DNA of 64,000 nucleotides from an uncultured Oscillibacter sp. (GTDB lineage: Bacteria > Bacillota > Clostridia > Oscillospirales > Oscillospiraceae), in the NCBI GenBank assembly GCA_910583695.1, contig CAJTZL010000001.1:104149-168148 (forward strand). Direction: 5' to 3'. The position numbers and the translations under genes were made by a program. Shown here piece after piece: positions 1-8,631 of this stretch. The notes beneath the pieces are model-generated. The model was not told the DNA's origin, did no database searches, and saw only the letters and a program-made list of their open reading frames with translations. The number at the start of each line of letters is the position of its first letter. Positions within the stretch are counted from its first letter, which is position 1.

Positions 1-732
1 CTCACCAGCTCCAAAACCATTCCCGAAAGTCTGGCGATTCCGCCCACCTTCTTCCCCAAAGAGCTGATTCTGGATAACTTCACGGACGCCATGAAGAGTC
101 TGCCGTTCCTGAACCTGTACTGGAACACGGCGCTGATGATCGTCTTCCGGGTGCTCTGCGCCATCGTGTTCAGCTCCATGGCGGGCTATGCCTTCGCCAA
201 GCTGAACTTCAAGGGCAAGAACTTCCTCTTCGGCATCGTCCTGGTGCAGATGTCCCTGCCCAGCCAGATTTTTATCATCCCTCAGTACCAGATGGTGGCT
301 CACATGGGACTGGCCAATACGATCTTCGCCCTGGTTTTCCCTGGTCTGGTCAGCGCCTTCGGCGTGTTCTTCCTGCGGCAGACCTACATGGGCATTCCCA
401 ATGAAATCGGCGAGGCCGCCTACCTGGACGGCTGCAACCAATGGCAGACCTTCACCAAGGTCATGTTCCCCCTGACGGGCACCTCCGTGGCGGCCCTGAC
501 CATCTTCACCGCCGTCTTCGCCTACAGCGACCTCATGTGGCCCCTGGTGGTGAACTCCGATCTGAAGATGATGACCCTGTCCTCCGGTCTGGCCACGCTC
601 CGGGGCCAGTTCACCACCAACTTCCCGGTGCTGATGGCCGGCTCCCTGCTGGCCATGCTGCCCATGGTGATTCTGTACCTGATCTTCCAGCGTCAGTTCA
701 TCGAGGGCATCGCCTCCACCGGCGGCAAGTAA
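1..732 (+). CDS. Carbohydrate ABC transporter permease (MalG-type), 5' end missing
   Basis: Inner-membrane permease of a sugar ABC importer. The frame is open from base 1, so the N terminus lies outside the window; 243 residues are visible. Several hydrophobic segments are seen. The EAA loop that contacts the ATPase is present (EIGEAAYLDG, then F and PL), followed by a last membrane helix and an FIEGIASTGGK tail typical of the MalG/LacG subfamily. The next gene is an alpha-galactosidase, so the cargo is probably an alpha-galactoside such as melibiose or raffinose; that is inferred from context. The partner permease, binding protein and ATPase are not in the window. Confidence 0.9.
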   Translation, partial: LTSSKTIPESLAIPPTFFPKELILDNFTDAMKSLPFLNLYWNTALMIVFRVLCAIVFSSMAGYAFAKLNFKGKNFLFGIVLVQMSLPSQIFIIPQYQMVAHMGLANTIFALVFPGLVSAFGVFFLRQTYMGIPNEIGEAAYLDGCNQWQTFTKVMFPLTGTSVAALTIFTAVFAYSDLMWPLVVNSDLKMMTLSSGLATLRGQFTTNFPVLMAGSLLAMLPMVILYLIFQRQFIEGIASTGGK

Positions 733-852
733 TCCCCCGCGCTCCAACGGCCCGGCCTTTCTCCCGGCCGGAGCGGAAATCCATTTCGGCAACCGCAATG
801 TGAGGCTTCACATTGATGGCAGCACCCTTTATACATCCACCTTTCTTCCACT

Positions 853-887
853 CAGCCCCGGCCCGGCGATTCGCCCCGCCGGGGCTG
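853..887 (+). terminator. Strong hairpin between permease and alpha-galactosidase genes
   Basis: A perfect 10-bp stem (CAGCCCCGGC / GCCGGGGCTG) encloses an inner GGCG-ATT-CGCC stem. Only a short pyrimidine stretch follows, so it may be an attenuator or mRNA stabiliser rather than a full terminator. Confidence 0.4.
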
Positions 888-921
888 AACCTTTCACCCG
901 AAACTCAGTGAGGAACTTCTT

Positions 922-3093
922 ATGATACATTGCGAAAAAGGCCTGTTCACCCTGCACACGAAGCACACCACCTATCAAATGAAGGCGGACCCCCACGGCG
1001 TCCTGCTCCACACCTACTACGGCCCCCGGGTGGAGAACTGCGACCTGTCCTACCGCATCCGGTACGTGGACCGAGGCTTCTCCCCTGTTCCGGAGGAGGC
1101 TGGCGAGGACCGGACCTTCTCCCTGGACGTGCTCCCCCAGGAGTACTCCGCCGCCGGCATGGGGGACTTTCGCCTCCCCTCCCTGGATCTGGAGCTGCCC
1201 GACGGCAGCCGGAGCGCAGATCTCCGGTTCAAGTCCTTCCGGGTGGAGCCGGGAAAATACGCCCTGGAGGGCCTCCCCGCCTTCCGGGGAGAGGAGGACG
1301 AAACCCTGGTGGTGGTCCTGGAGGATGCCGCCGCCAAGGTGGAGGTGGAGCTCTATTACGGCGTGCTGGAGGACTGCGACATCATCACCCGGGCGGTCCG
1401 GCTCCACAACCGGGGCGGACAGGCCGTCAAAATTCGGCAGGCGGCCTCCCTCTGCCTGGACTTCCAGCGGGGGGACCTGGACCTCATCACCTTTGACGGC
1501 AGGCACGTTCAGGAGCGCAGCCCCAGCCGGGGCCCCCTGCTCCCCGGCGTGCGGAGCGCGGACAGCGTCCGGGGCGGCTCCAGCCACCAGCACAACCCCT
1601 TTGTCATCCTCTGCGACCACGACGCCGGGGAGGACCACGGCCTCTGCTATGGAGCCATGCTCCTCTACAGCGGCAATTTCCAGGCGGCGGCGGAACGGTC
1701 CCAGTTTGAGAGCATCCGCCTCACCCTGGGCATCCACCCCTGGCACTTCTGCTGGACTCTGGCCCCCGGAGAGTGCTTCACCACCCCGGAGGCGGCCCTC
1801 TGCTGCTCCAAACAGGGCTTTTCCGTTCTGAGCCACCGGCTCCACCGGGCCATTCGGGAACGGCTGCTCCGGGACCCCTGGACGGGGCAGTCCCGGCCCA
1901 TTCTCATCAACAATTGGGAAGCCACCATGTTCGACTTTGACGCGGAGCGTTTGGTGAACATCGCCGAAAGCGCCGCCTCCCTGGGGATGGAGCTCTTTGT
2001 CATGGACGACGGCTGGTTCGGCAGACGGAACAGCGATCTGGCGGGACTGGGGGACTGGACCGTCAACGAGGAAAAGCTCCCCGGCGGATTGGATGCCCTG
2101 GTCCCCCGCATACAGGCTCTTGGCATGAAATTCGGCCTTTGGATTGAGCCGGAGATGGTCAACGAGGACAGTGAGCTCTACCGGGCCCACCCGGACTGGG
2201 TCCTCCAGGCCCCGGGCCGGATGGTTCGGAGCCGCCAGCAGCTGGCTCTGGACTTCTCCCGGAAGGAGGTCCGAGACCACATTTACAGCGCCTTGAAGGC
2301 CGTGCTCTCCAGCGCGGAGATCTCCTATGTCAAGTGGGACGTAAACCGCAGTCTGGCCGCCGTCTGGTCCGCGGCCCTTTCACCGGACCGGCAGGGGGAG
2401 GTCTATCACCGTTATGTTCTGGGTCTATACGACATGCTGGAGCGTATGCGCCGGGACTTTCCCCATATGCTCATTGAAGGATGCTGCGGCGGCGGTGGCC
2501 GCTTTGACGCGGGCATGCTGTACTACACCCCCCAGATCTGGTGCAGCGACAACACCGACGCCATGGACCGGCTCCGCATCCAATACGGCACCTCCTTCTG
2601 CTATCCGGTCTGCACCATGGGAGCCCATGTCTCCGCCGTGCCCAACGCCCAAACGGGCCGGTCTGTCTCCATGGAGACCCGGGGCGTCGCAGCCATGCAC
2701 GGCACCTTCGGCTATGAGATGGACCCGGCTCAGGTCACTCCGGAGGAACGGGAGGTCATTCTCCGCCAGACGGCCTTTTTCAAGGAGCATCAGGCCCTTC
2801 TTCATCAGGGGGACTACTACCGCCTCAGCGATCCCTTCCAGAATAATCCCGATACCGCCTGGGAGCAGGTCTCCCCCGACCGGCGGGAGGCCTTGGTCTC
2901 CGTGGTCTCCGGCCCCATCCAGGGCGGGCCGCCCTGCCGGAATCTGCGGCTGAAGGGCCTGGACCCGGAGCTTCGCTATCAGGTCAACGGCCAGGGCAGT
3001 TATCCCGGCAGTGCGCTGATGGAGGCGGGCTGGCCTCTGCCTCTGCCCTGGGGGGACTACCAGTCCTGGCAGTTTTATCTGACGGCCCTCTAA
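922..3093 (+). CDS. Alpha-galactosidase, glycoside hydrolase family 36
   Basis: Cytosolic retaining alpha-galactosidase of 723 aa, the usual length for bacterial GH36, removing terminal alpha-galactose from melibiose or raffinose-type sugars. An N-terminal beta-sandwich is followed by the TIM barrel with MDDGWFG, GLWIEPEMV and the nucleophile motif KWDVNR (Asp473). The acid/base motif SDNTDA carries Asp543; the 70-residue spacing fits characterised GH36 enzymes. The glycine-rich CCGGGGRFD substrate loop is intact. There is no signal peptide. It probably acts on sugar brought in by the ABC transporter encoded just upstream. Confidence 0.95.
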   Translation: MIHCEKGLFTLHTKHTTYQMKADPHGVLLHTYYGPRVENCDLSYRIRYVDRGFSPVPEEAGEDRTFSLDVLPQEYSAAGMGDFRLPSLDLELPDGSRSADLRFKSFRVEPGKYALEGLPAFRGEEDETLVVVLEDAAAKVEVELYYGVLEDCDIITRAVRLHNRGGQAVKIRQAASLCLDFQRGDLDLITFDGRHVQERSPSRGPLLPGVRSADSVRGGSSHQHNPFVILCDHDAGEDHGLCYGAMLLYSGNFQAAAERSQFESIRLTLGIHPWHFCWTLAPGECFTTPEAALCCSKQGFSVLSHRLHRAIRERLLRDPWTGQSRPILINNWEATMFDFDAERLVNIAESAASLGMELFVMDDGWFGRRNSDLAGLGDWTVNEEKLPGGLDALVPRIQALGMKFGLWIEPEMVNEDSELYRAHPDWVLQAPGRMVRSRQQLALDFSRKEVRDHIYSALKAVLSSAEISYVKWDVNRSLAAVWSAALSPDRQGEVYHRYVLGLYDMLERMRRDFPHMLIEGCCGGGGRFDAGMLYYTPQIWCSDNTDAMDRLRIQYGTSFCYPVCTMGAHVSAVPNAQTGRSVSMETRGVAAMHGTFGYEMDPAQVTPEEREVILRQTAFFKEHQALLHQGDYYRLSDPFQNNPDTAWEQVSPDRREALVSVVSGPIQGGPPCRNLRLKGLDPELRYQVNGQGSYPGSALMEAGWPLPLPWGDYQSWQFYLTAL

Positions 3094-3125
3094 GACATGG
3101 CCGCCTTCTCCGGCAAATAAATACT

Positions 3126-3158
3126 ACGGCTGGCCCTGGAAAGGGTCAGCCGTTTTTT
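3126..3158 (+). terminator. Rho-independent terminator after alpha-galactosidase
   Basis: Stem ACGGCTG-g-CCCT / AGGG-t-CAGCCGT with a GGAA loop, then six T. It overlaps the stop codon of the convergent HxlR gene. Confidence 0.8.
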
Positions 3159-3469
3159 GCCTGATACTCCTCGCCCCAGTCCCGCAGGGCCTCCAGAACC
3201 GGCCGCAGGCTGCTGCCCAGCTCCGTCAGCGTATACTCCACCCGAGGCGGGACCTCCGGGTATACCGTCCGTGTCAGCAGCCCGCTGTCCTCCATCTGCC
3301 GGAGCTGGGCGGTCAGCACCTTCTGGCTCACGCCGCTGAGGGAGCGTTTCAGCTCCCCAAACCGCCGGGTTCCCGGCAGCAGGTCCCGAAGAATCAGCAC
3401 CTTCCACTTGTCGCTGATCAGCGTCAGCGTTGTCTCCACCGGGCAGGCGGGCAGCGCCTTTTCCGTCAT
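3146..3469 (-). CDS. HxlR-family winged-helix regulator
   Basis: DNA-binding regulator of 107 aa with the HxlR signature (C-P-V-E-T-T-L, then ISDKWKVLILRDLL, RRFGELKRSL and SQKVLTAQLRQMEDSGLLTR). The conserved N-terminal Cys before PVETTL is the position that senses electrophiles or oxidants in relatives such as YodB. The ATG at 3469 has a strong GGGGAGAGG site; an in-frame ATG at 3508 would add 13 residues. It is transcribed away from the MBL-fold gene at 3661 and may control it (inference). Confidence 0.85.
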   Translation of the reverse strand: MTEKALPACPVETTLTLISDKWKVLILRDLLPGTRRFGELKRSLSGVSQKVLTAQLRQMEDSGLLTRTVYPEVPPRVEYTLTELGSSLRPVLEALRDWGEEYQAKNG

Positions 3470-3660
3470 CCCCTCTCCCCCCTGTCTGAAAATTTGTTCC
3501 ATAACCATTCTACCCCATCCGGGACCACGCCGTCAAGGCGGTTACTTCCAGGTGCCTATGCCACAAAATTGTGCGTACTTCCCAAGCCGCCCGCCCTCTG
3601 CTATGATGAAAGCGTCAAGGGGAGAACATCCCAAACGGCCAATCATCTGGAGGTATTTTT

Positions 3661-4452
3661 ATGAACAAGCGCAATTTCGAAATCATTCGTCTGAGCCAGG
3701 GAGAGATGCACGTCTACGATTTCGGCGGCATGAAGCTCCACGCCTGCCAGACCGGCGACCCCCTGGCGGACGAGGTGTTCCTGCTGGAGAAGGCGGGCCG
3801 GTTTGTGGTCCTGGAGTCCCCCTGCTTCAAAGACAGCATCGCCGCCCTGAGCGCATATCTGGAAGGCCGGGACGTGGCGGGCATGCTGACCGCCTACCAC
3901 GGGGCGGGGGCCTCCTTCCTGCCGGAGGTTCCCAAATATGCCACCGCCAACGCCTTGGACTATGCGGAAAACGGCGGCGGAAACGCTCTGATCCGGCAGT
4001 TTGCCGCCGCCTTCGGCGTCGCGTTCGACAGCGGCATCCACGCCGTTGCCCATGTGCTGGAGGAGGGCCCTGTCACCATCGGCGGGATTGCCTTCCGTAT
4101 TCACCGGACCGCCGAAGCCTTCGACGTGGAGATTCCGGAGATTAACGCCGTCTATACCCATATGCTGGGGCATGACTGCCACTCCATTGTGGCGGGCGCG
4201 GACCATGCGGAGAGCATGATCGCCCAGCTGGAGGACTATATCCGGAAGGGATATGATCTGATTCTCACCTCCCACTACACGCCCGAGGACCTGAAGGACG
4301 CCCAGACAAAAATCGACTACCTGCGGCATTTGAAGGCCATCGCCGCCTCCTGCCGGGATGCCGAGACCTTCAAGGCGGAGGTCAAACAGCAGTACCCCGC
4401 CTACAGCGGTGAGAACTATCTGGATATGACCACCGGCTTTTTCTTCGCCTGA
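3661..4452 (+). CDS. Metallo-beta-lactamase-fold protein lacking the HxHxDH motif
   Basis: A 263-aa soluble protein with the layout of MBL-fold hydrolases: a strand-rich N terminus, a LEGRDVAGMLTAYHGAGAS region where the family usually has HxHxDH, and a late HDCHSIVAG segment resembling the hGHTPG loop. The expected histidine/aspartate cluster is not present, so it may be non-enzymatic or use other ligands. The start has a good GGAGG site. It is divergent from the HxlR gene, a common pairing for small detoxification or redox proteins. Family assignment is moderate and the substrate is unknown. Confidence 0.6.
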   Translation: MNKRNFEIIRLSQGEMHVYDFGGMKLHACQTGDPLADEVFLLEKAGRFVVLESPCFKDSIAALSAYLEGRDVAGMLTAYHGAGASFLPEVPKYATANALDYAENGGGNALIRQFAAAFGVAFDSGIHAVAHVLEEGPVTIGGIAFRIHRTAEAFDVEIPEINAVYTHMLGHDCHSIVAGADHAESMIAQLEDYIRKGYDLILTSHYTPEDLKDAQTKIDYLRHLKAIAASCRDAETFKAEVKQQYPAYSGENYLDMTTGFFFA

Positions 4453-4501
4453 ACGGAGAGGGCCGCCAGCCGGTAAGCAGACCCCCGATGCCGGATAATC
4501 G

Positions 4502-4549
4502 GAAAACGCCCCCGGATGTAGGAAACACACCTACATCCGGGGGCGTTTG
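4502..4549. terminator. Bidirectional terminator between convergent genes
   Basis: A perfect 17-bp stem (left arm 4506-4522, right arm 4530-4546) with loop AAACACA, flanked by AAAA on the left and TTT on the right. It can end both the MBL-fold gene and the long minus-strand cluster. Confidence 0.85.
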
Positions 4550-4619
4550 CATAAGGCAAAGTGCTGTTTTATGTGCGCCATGGAACAGGGTAACTGTAAG
4601 GTAAAGCGGGACGTGGGGA

Positions 4620-4982
4620 TCAGCTCCCCCCGTCCCGCAGTCTTTCCGTCAAGGAATGGACCAGCCGCTCCACATTGGCGCAGAGCCGCCGGATCTCCTC
4701 CCGGGACGCCCCGTCAATGTGGATGCCGCAGGTGACGAGGACCGTCCGCTCCGCCGCACGGCACGCCGCCTCCGCACAGAGGCAGGCAAGCTCCTTCTCC
4801 CGATGACCCGGAACCTGGAGGAACCGGACCACCGGCGCGCCGTTCTCCCAAACGGCCAGGGCCGCAGCGCCGATATGGGGCGATTCGCCTCCCGTGACGG
4901 TGATCAGCAGATCTCCGCCCACCGTGCGCCACTCCAATGCCGTCCAGGAGCGGCCGGTCCCCGTTTCCATCAGCCCTGCCAT
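4620..4982 (-). CDS. LpdD-like small protein of UbiD/UbiX decarboxylase operons
   Basis: A 120-aa protein resembling the small third component (LpdD/ShdD type) encoded with UbiD and UbiX in hydroxyarylic-acid decarboxylase operons, thought to help handle prenylated flavin. The recognisable core is a GESPHIGAAALA segment and a C-terminal GIHIDGASREEI helix. It is the last gene of the minus-strand cluster and overlaps the ubiX stop. A second ATG at 4970 forms a TGATG overlap with that stop, so the true start may be four codons later. The assignment rests on sequence feel plus the diagnostic neighbourhood. Confidence 0.7.
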   Translation of the reverse strand: MAGLMETGTGRSWTALEWRTVGGDLLITVTGGESPHIGAAALAVWENGAPVVRFLQVPGHREKELACLCAEAACRAAERTVLVTCGIHIDGASREEIRRLCANVERLVHSLTERLRDGGS

Positions 4983-5533
4983 CGGCGATACTCTGCCGGG
5001 ATGCCCAGGCGGTCCAGAATTTTCCCCACGATATGCTCCACCATGTCGTCCACAGTCTGCGGCCCGTTGTAAAAGGTCAGCACCGGCGGCAGCACCGCAG
5101 CGCCCATCATGGAAAGCTCATACAGGTTCCGCAGATGAATGGGGGAAAGCGGCGTCTCCCGGGGAACCAGCACCAGGGGGCGGCCTTCCTTGACGGTAAC
5201 ATCGGCGGCCCGCAGCAGCAGGGTGTCCGCATAGCCGCCGTGAATGCCCGCCACGGTTTTCATGCTGCACGGGACCACGACCATGCCGGCGGCGGCAAAG
5301 CTGCCGCTGGCGATGGCCGCGCCGATTTGGCTGTTGTCGTAAACCCGGTCCGCCAAATCCAAGAGCTCCTGCTTCCGGCCGGGCAGCTCGCAGTCAAGGG
5401 TGATCTCCGCCCCGCGGCTCATGACGAAGTGGGTCTCCCACTCCGGGTTGTCCCGCAGCCGGCGCAGGAGCTCCAGCGCCAAAACCGCGCCGCTGGCTCC
5501 GGTCATGCCGACCACCAATCTTTTGGTTCCCAT
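4970..5533 (-). CDS. ubiX: UbiX-type flavin prenyltransferase
   Basis: Makes prenylated FMN, the cofactor of UbiD decarboxylases, from FMN and dimethylallyl phosphate. The protein is 187 aa. Visible are the N-terminal GMTGASGA flavin-binding loop, the VVPCSMKTVAGIHGGYADTLLLRAADV segment (catalytic and dodecamer region) and LVPRETPLSPIHLRNL near the C terminus. I chose the ATG at 5533, preceded by GGAGGTG; the open frame runs further upstream into tctA but has no family match there. It lies 20 bp after tctA and supplies the cofactor for the UbiD protein at 8632-10053. Confidence 0.93.
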   Translation of the reverse strand: MGTKRLVVGMTGASGAVLALELLRRLRDNPEWETHFVMSRGAEITLDCELPGRKQELLDLADRVYDNSQIGAAIASGSFAAAGMVVVPCSMKTVAGIHGGYADTLLLRAADVTVKEGRPLVLVPRETPLSPIHLRNLYELSMMGAAVLPPVLTFYNGPQTVDDMVEHIVGKILDRLGIPAEYRRWQG

Positions 5534-5553
5534 ACCGCACCTCCATCCGGAAA

Positions 5554-7026
5554 TCAGCCCTCCGCATTCTTTTTCCCGAAGGCTTTTTTCAGGAAGGGCC
5601 ACGCAAAGCATACCACAATTACAATTATCAGCGCAAGGGAGATGGGCCTGGTGATAAAAATGGACCACGAATTTCCGGAAAGCCGCATGGCCCTGCAATA
5701 ATTGTCCTCCGCCAGACTTCCCAAAATCAGGCCCAGAACCAGGCAGGACAGCGGGAATTTGTTGCGCTCCAGGCAGTAGCCGACGACCGCCGCCACCAGC
5801 ATGACCACAACATCCATAATCTGCCGGCGGGTGGCATACGCGCCCACCACGGAGAGCATCAAAATCAGGGGCACCAGCAGGCTGTTGGGCATCTCGGTGA
5901 TTTTCGCAAAATACTTGGCTCCCAGGAGGCCCAGAATCGCAAAGGCGAACTGCGCCAGCAGCATGCCCCAGATAATCGTACTGACCATGTCGCCATTCTT
6001 GGAGTAGAAGGAATAGCCCGTCTGAATGCCGTGGATGCTGAGGGCCGACAGGAACAGCGCCGCGCTGGAGCTCCCGGGCACGCCCAGGGCGAAGGCGGGA
6101 ATCAGTGCGGAACTGGTCACGGCTCCGATGGCCGTCTGGGGAGCGATGAGGCCCTTGGTGTTTCCCTCTCCGAAGGTATCCTTGTCCTTGGCCGCATTTT
6201 TCTCCACCACATAGGTGATGAAGCTGGCGGCGTTGATTCCCAGGCCGGGAACAATGCCGATGATGGTTCCCAGGACGGAGGAGCGAATCAGAGGCACAGG
6301 GAATTTGAAGACCTCCCGGGTGCCGGCCATGACGCCGGAAACCTTGGAGTCCGACGCGCTCATGGCGCCCTTTTCGTTCACCAGGATCAACGCCTGGGCC
6401 AGGGCAAAGGCGCCGATCACAATGGGAATGAACTGAAGTCCGTCCTCCAGATAGACGGTGCCGAAGGTGAAGCGTTTGTCCCCGGTGACGACGCTGCGCC
6501 CAATGAAGGTCAGCATCAGTCCCAGGCCGCCCATGATGATGCCCTTCAGCGCGTTGCCCTTGGCCGCCAGGGCCACCAGACTCAGGCCCGCCACAGCCAG
6601 CAGGAAATACTCCGCCGCGCCGATTTTCAAAGAAAGCTGCGCCAGTGCGTTGCCCAGCAGCGCAAAGGCGGCCACGCCGAACAGTCCGCCCACCAGGGAA
6701 GATACGGTGGAAATGCCCAGAGCCCGGCCAGCCTCACCCTTGCGGGTCATGGGATAACCGTCAAAGCAGGTGGCCACGTTGCCGGGGGTGCCCGGCGTAT
6801 TCAGCAGAATCGCAGAGATGGAGCCGCCGTAGCAGCATGCGCCGTAAACGGCGCTCAGGAAAATCACGGAGCTGGTGGCGGACATGGAATAGGTCATGGG
6901 CAGCAGAATTGCCAAGGCAAACACCGGCCCCAGGCCCGGCGCCGCGCCAATCAGAATGCCCAGCACCGTGCCGACCAGCATATAAATCAGGTTCAGCGGG
7001 CTGATCGCTGTAAGTAAAGCCGACAT
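5554..7026 (-). CDS. tctA: Tripartite tricarboxylate transporter, large membrane subunit TctA
   Basis: Large permease of a TTT-family importer, 490 aa with about 12 hydrophobic segments. Family hallmarks are the GAAPGLGP motif after the first helix, GGSISAILLNTPGTPG, and the second half-repeat GIVPGLG / ALGVPGSSSAALFLSAL. With TctB and TctC it couples cation flow to uptake of a carboxylic acid. It lies 12 bp after tctB. The substrate cannot be read from the permease; the dehydratases and decarboxylase around it suggest a multi-carboxylate. Confidence 0.95.
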   Translation of the reverse strand: MSALLTAISPLNLIYMLVGTVLGILIGAAPGLGPVFALAILLPMTYSMSATSSVIFLSAVYGACCYGGSISAILLNTPGTPGNVATCFDGYPMTRKGEAGRALGISTVSSLVGGLFGVAAFALLGNALAQLSLKIGAAEYFLLAVAGLSLVALAAKGNALKGIIMGGLGLMLTFIGRSVVTGDKRFTFGTVYLEDGLQFIPIVIGAFALAQALILVNEKGAMSASDSKVSGVMAGTREVFKFPVPLIRSSVLGTIIGIVPGLGINAASFITYVVEKNAAKDKDTFGEGNTKGLIAPQTAIGAVTSSALIPAFALGVPGSSSAALFLSALSIHGIQTGYSFYSKNGDMVSTIIWGMLLAQFAFAILGLLGAKYFAKITEMPNSLLVPLILMLSVVGAYATRRQIMDVVVMLVAAVVGYCLERNKFPLSCLVLGLILGSLAEDNYCRAMRLSGNSWSIFITRPISLALIIVIVVCFAWPFLKKAFGKKNAEG

Positions 7027-7038
7027 CTGACGTCCTCC

Positions 7039-7503
7039 TTAAAGTAATCCGGACAGGACTCCCGCCGGCAGTTTGATGTAGAAGCCATAGCGGAAAATCA
7101 CATAGAACGCAACGGTAATCACCACCGCAAAGGGAATCAGCACCTTCCATCTCTGGTAGCCCAGCATATACGGCAGGGCAATCAGGACGGCGATGGTGCA
7201 CGGCAAAAAGCCGATGGGAACCAGCAGCACGACATAAAGCAAGGAAGCGGCCAGCACCACCGCCTGATTACGGCTGAAAAGCCGCTTCCTCCCGGCAGAT
7301 TGTCCCTCTGCCTTTCCGGCGGCCCGCACTGTCAGCGCCAGCTTTGCCGCACAGCAAAGGAACACCGCCGTGGAAACAATCCGAGGGAACAGCTTCGTCT
7401 CGGCGGCAAAGGGGCCGGAGGCGGCGAACATGTAGGCGGACGTCAGCATGATGACCACAAGGATCACAATGTCTGCCGCTGCGGCTTTTTTCGTATCACT
7501 CAT
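7039..7503 (-). CDS. tctB: Tripartite tricarboxylate transporter, small membrane subunit TctB
   Basis: A 154-aa membrane protein with four hydrophobic helices, the size and topology of TctB, between tctC and tctA. A GYQRWK loop is followed by a helix pair ending in FRYGFYIKLPAGVL, common in the family. Sequence conservation in TctB is low, so position and topology carry much of the call. Confidence 0.9.
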   Translation of the reverse strand: MSDTKKAAAADIVILVVIMLTSAYMFAASGPFAAETKLFPRIVSTAVFLCCAAKLALTVRAAGKAEGQSAGRKRLFSRNQAVVLAASLLYVVLLVPIGFLPCTIAVLIALPYMLGYQRWKVLIPFAVVITVAFYVIFRYGFYIKLPAGVLSGLL

Positions 7504-7532
7504 ATCTGCACCTCTCGTTCGATTTTAGACGG

Positions 7533-7561
7533 CCCCGGCCGCAGGACTCCCGCGGCCGGGG
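7533..7561 (-). other. Intercistronic hairpin between tctC and tctB
   Basis: A perfect 10-bp GC stem (CCCCGGCCGC / GCGGCCGGGG) with an 8-9 nt loop and no T tract in the minus direction. It follows the binding-protein gene, where such hairpins usually protect the mRNA 3' end and raise binding protein over permease. Confidence 0.55.
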
Positions 7562-7578
7562 ACACGGATGGAACGGTA

Positions 7579-8592
7579 TCAGCCCAGCAGATCCTTGGAA
7601 GCCTCGGCCAGGGAGTAGCAGCCGTCGATGACCTCTTTCAGCTCCTGGTTGGTGCGGGGCACCACGCTGAAAGAACTGCCGGCCGCCTCTGCGAAAGCGG
7701 GGTCCTGCGCCGCCTCGCAGGCAGCGTCCCGCAGGGTGGTGAGAATTTCCTCCGGGGTCTCGGGAGGCGCCAGAATGCCCATGACTACATCATAGCCGTA
7801 CTCTTCGCCATAGATGGAGGCAAAGGTGGGCACACCTTCCAGCTTCTCATCCTCCATGTCGCCGAAGGTGGTGAGCACCCGGAGCGTCCCCTCGGCAGCG
7901 GGGGTATAGGCGGCGGTGCTGCTGCAAATGGCACAGTCCACTTCTTTGCCCATGACTGCCGTCACACAGTTGTTTCCGCTGTCATAGGGGATGGAGGTCA
8001 CATCAACCTTGGTCACATCCAGGAAAATTGCCTGGGCCAGAGAGGAGTTGGACACGCCGGTAGTCACAGCCATCTTCAAATTCGCTCCGGAGGAAACCAG
8101 CTCCTCCAAGCTCTGATAGGGGCTGTCCGCCGGAACAATCAGCACATTGCCCTCCTTGCCGGAGACGCCGGCGATGGGCTCAAACCCGCTCATCTGATAT
8201 TCCACGTCGCCGCCTTCCACGACCTCCGTCAGGACATAGGACGGGAAGTTGCCCAGCACCAGCGTATAGCCGTCGGGATCGGCGCGGTAGACCTGGCTCA
8301 GGCCCACCTTGCCGGAGCCGCCCTCCACATTTTCCACGATGACGTTACAGCCCAGCTTCTCCGCCAGATACGGTGCATACATGCGGGCCACGGTATCGGC
8401 AGAGCCGCCTGCTCCGCGGCAGACCACGATGGTGATGGTGCCCTTGGGAAAACCGGAGCTTGCAGGAGCGGAACTCTGGACGGGAGCGCCGCCGGTCTGA
8501 TTTTCCGGAGCGTTCTCCGCAGGTTGCGCACCGCAGGCGGCCAGAGCCAGAACCAGGGACATGGTCAGCAAAACGGTCAGCAGCTTTTTCAT
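7579..8592 (-). CDS. tctC: Tripartite tricarboxylate transporter substrate-binding lipoprotein TctC
   Basis: Extracellular carboxylate-binding receptor of 337 aa. A lipoprotein signal peptide (MKKLLTVLLTMSLVLALAACG, lipobox LAAC) is followed by a Gly/Ala/Pro linker. The mature part has the TctC motifs FPKGTITIVVCRGAGGSADTVARM and YNADPDGYTL-like YRADPDGYTLVLGN. The start at 8592 has AGGGG at good spacing; an ATG six codons earlier lacks a site. It is the first transporter gene, directly after the UbiD gene, so transporter and decarboxylase are probably co-expressed. Confidence 0.93.
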   Translation of the reverse strand: MKKLLTVLLTMSLVLALAACGAQPAENAPENQTGGAPVQSSAPASSGFPKGTITIVVCRGAGGSADTVARMYAPYLAEKLGCNVIVENVEGGSGKVGLSQVYRADPDGYTLVLGNFPSYVLTEVVEGGDVEYQMSGFEPIAGVSGKEGNVLIVPADSPYQSLEELVSSGANLKMAVTTGVSNSSLAQAIFLDVTKVDVTSIPYDSGNNCVTAVMGKEVDCAICSSTAAYTPAAEGTLRVLTTFGDMEDEKLEGVPTFASIYGEEYGYDVVMGILAPPETPEEILTTLRDAACEAAQDPAFAEAAGSSFSVVPRTNQELKEVIDGCYSLAEASKDLLG

Positions 8593-8631
8593 AATCGTTC
8601 CCCTTTTCATTTTTTTATTATTATCCGCGCA

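Noticed and set aside
3538..3590. Repeated TACTTCC in the HxlR/MBL intergenic region as HxlR operator
   Set aside because: Only short direct repeats without clear dyad symmetry; too weak to call.
4970..5698. Longer UbiX starting at 5698
   Set aside because: The extra 55 residues lie inside tctA, match no UbiX sequence, and the ATG at 5533 has a good ribosome site.
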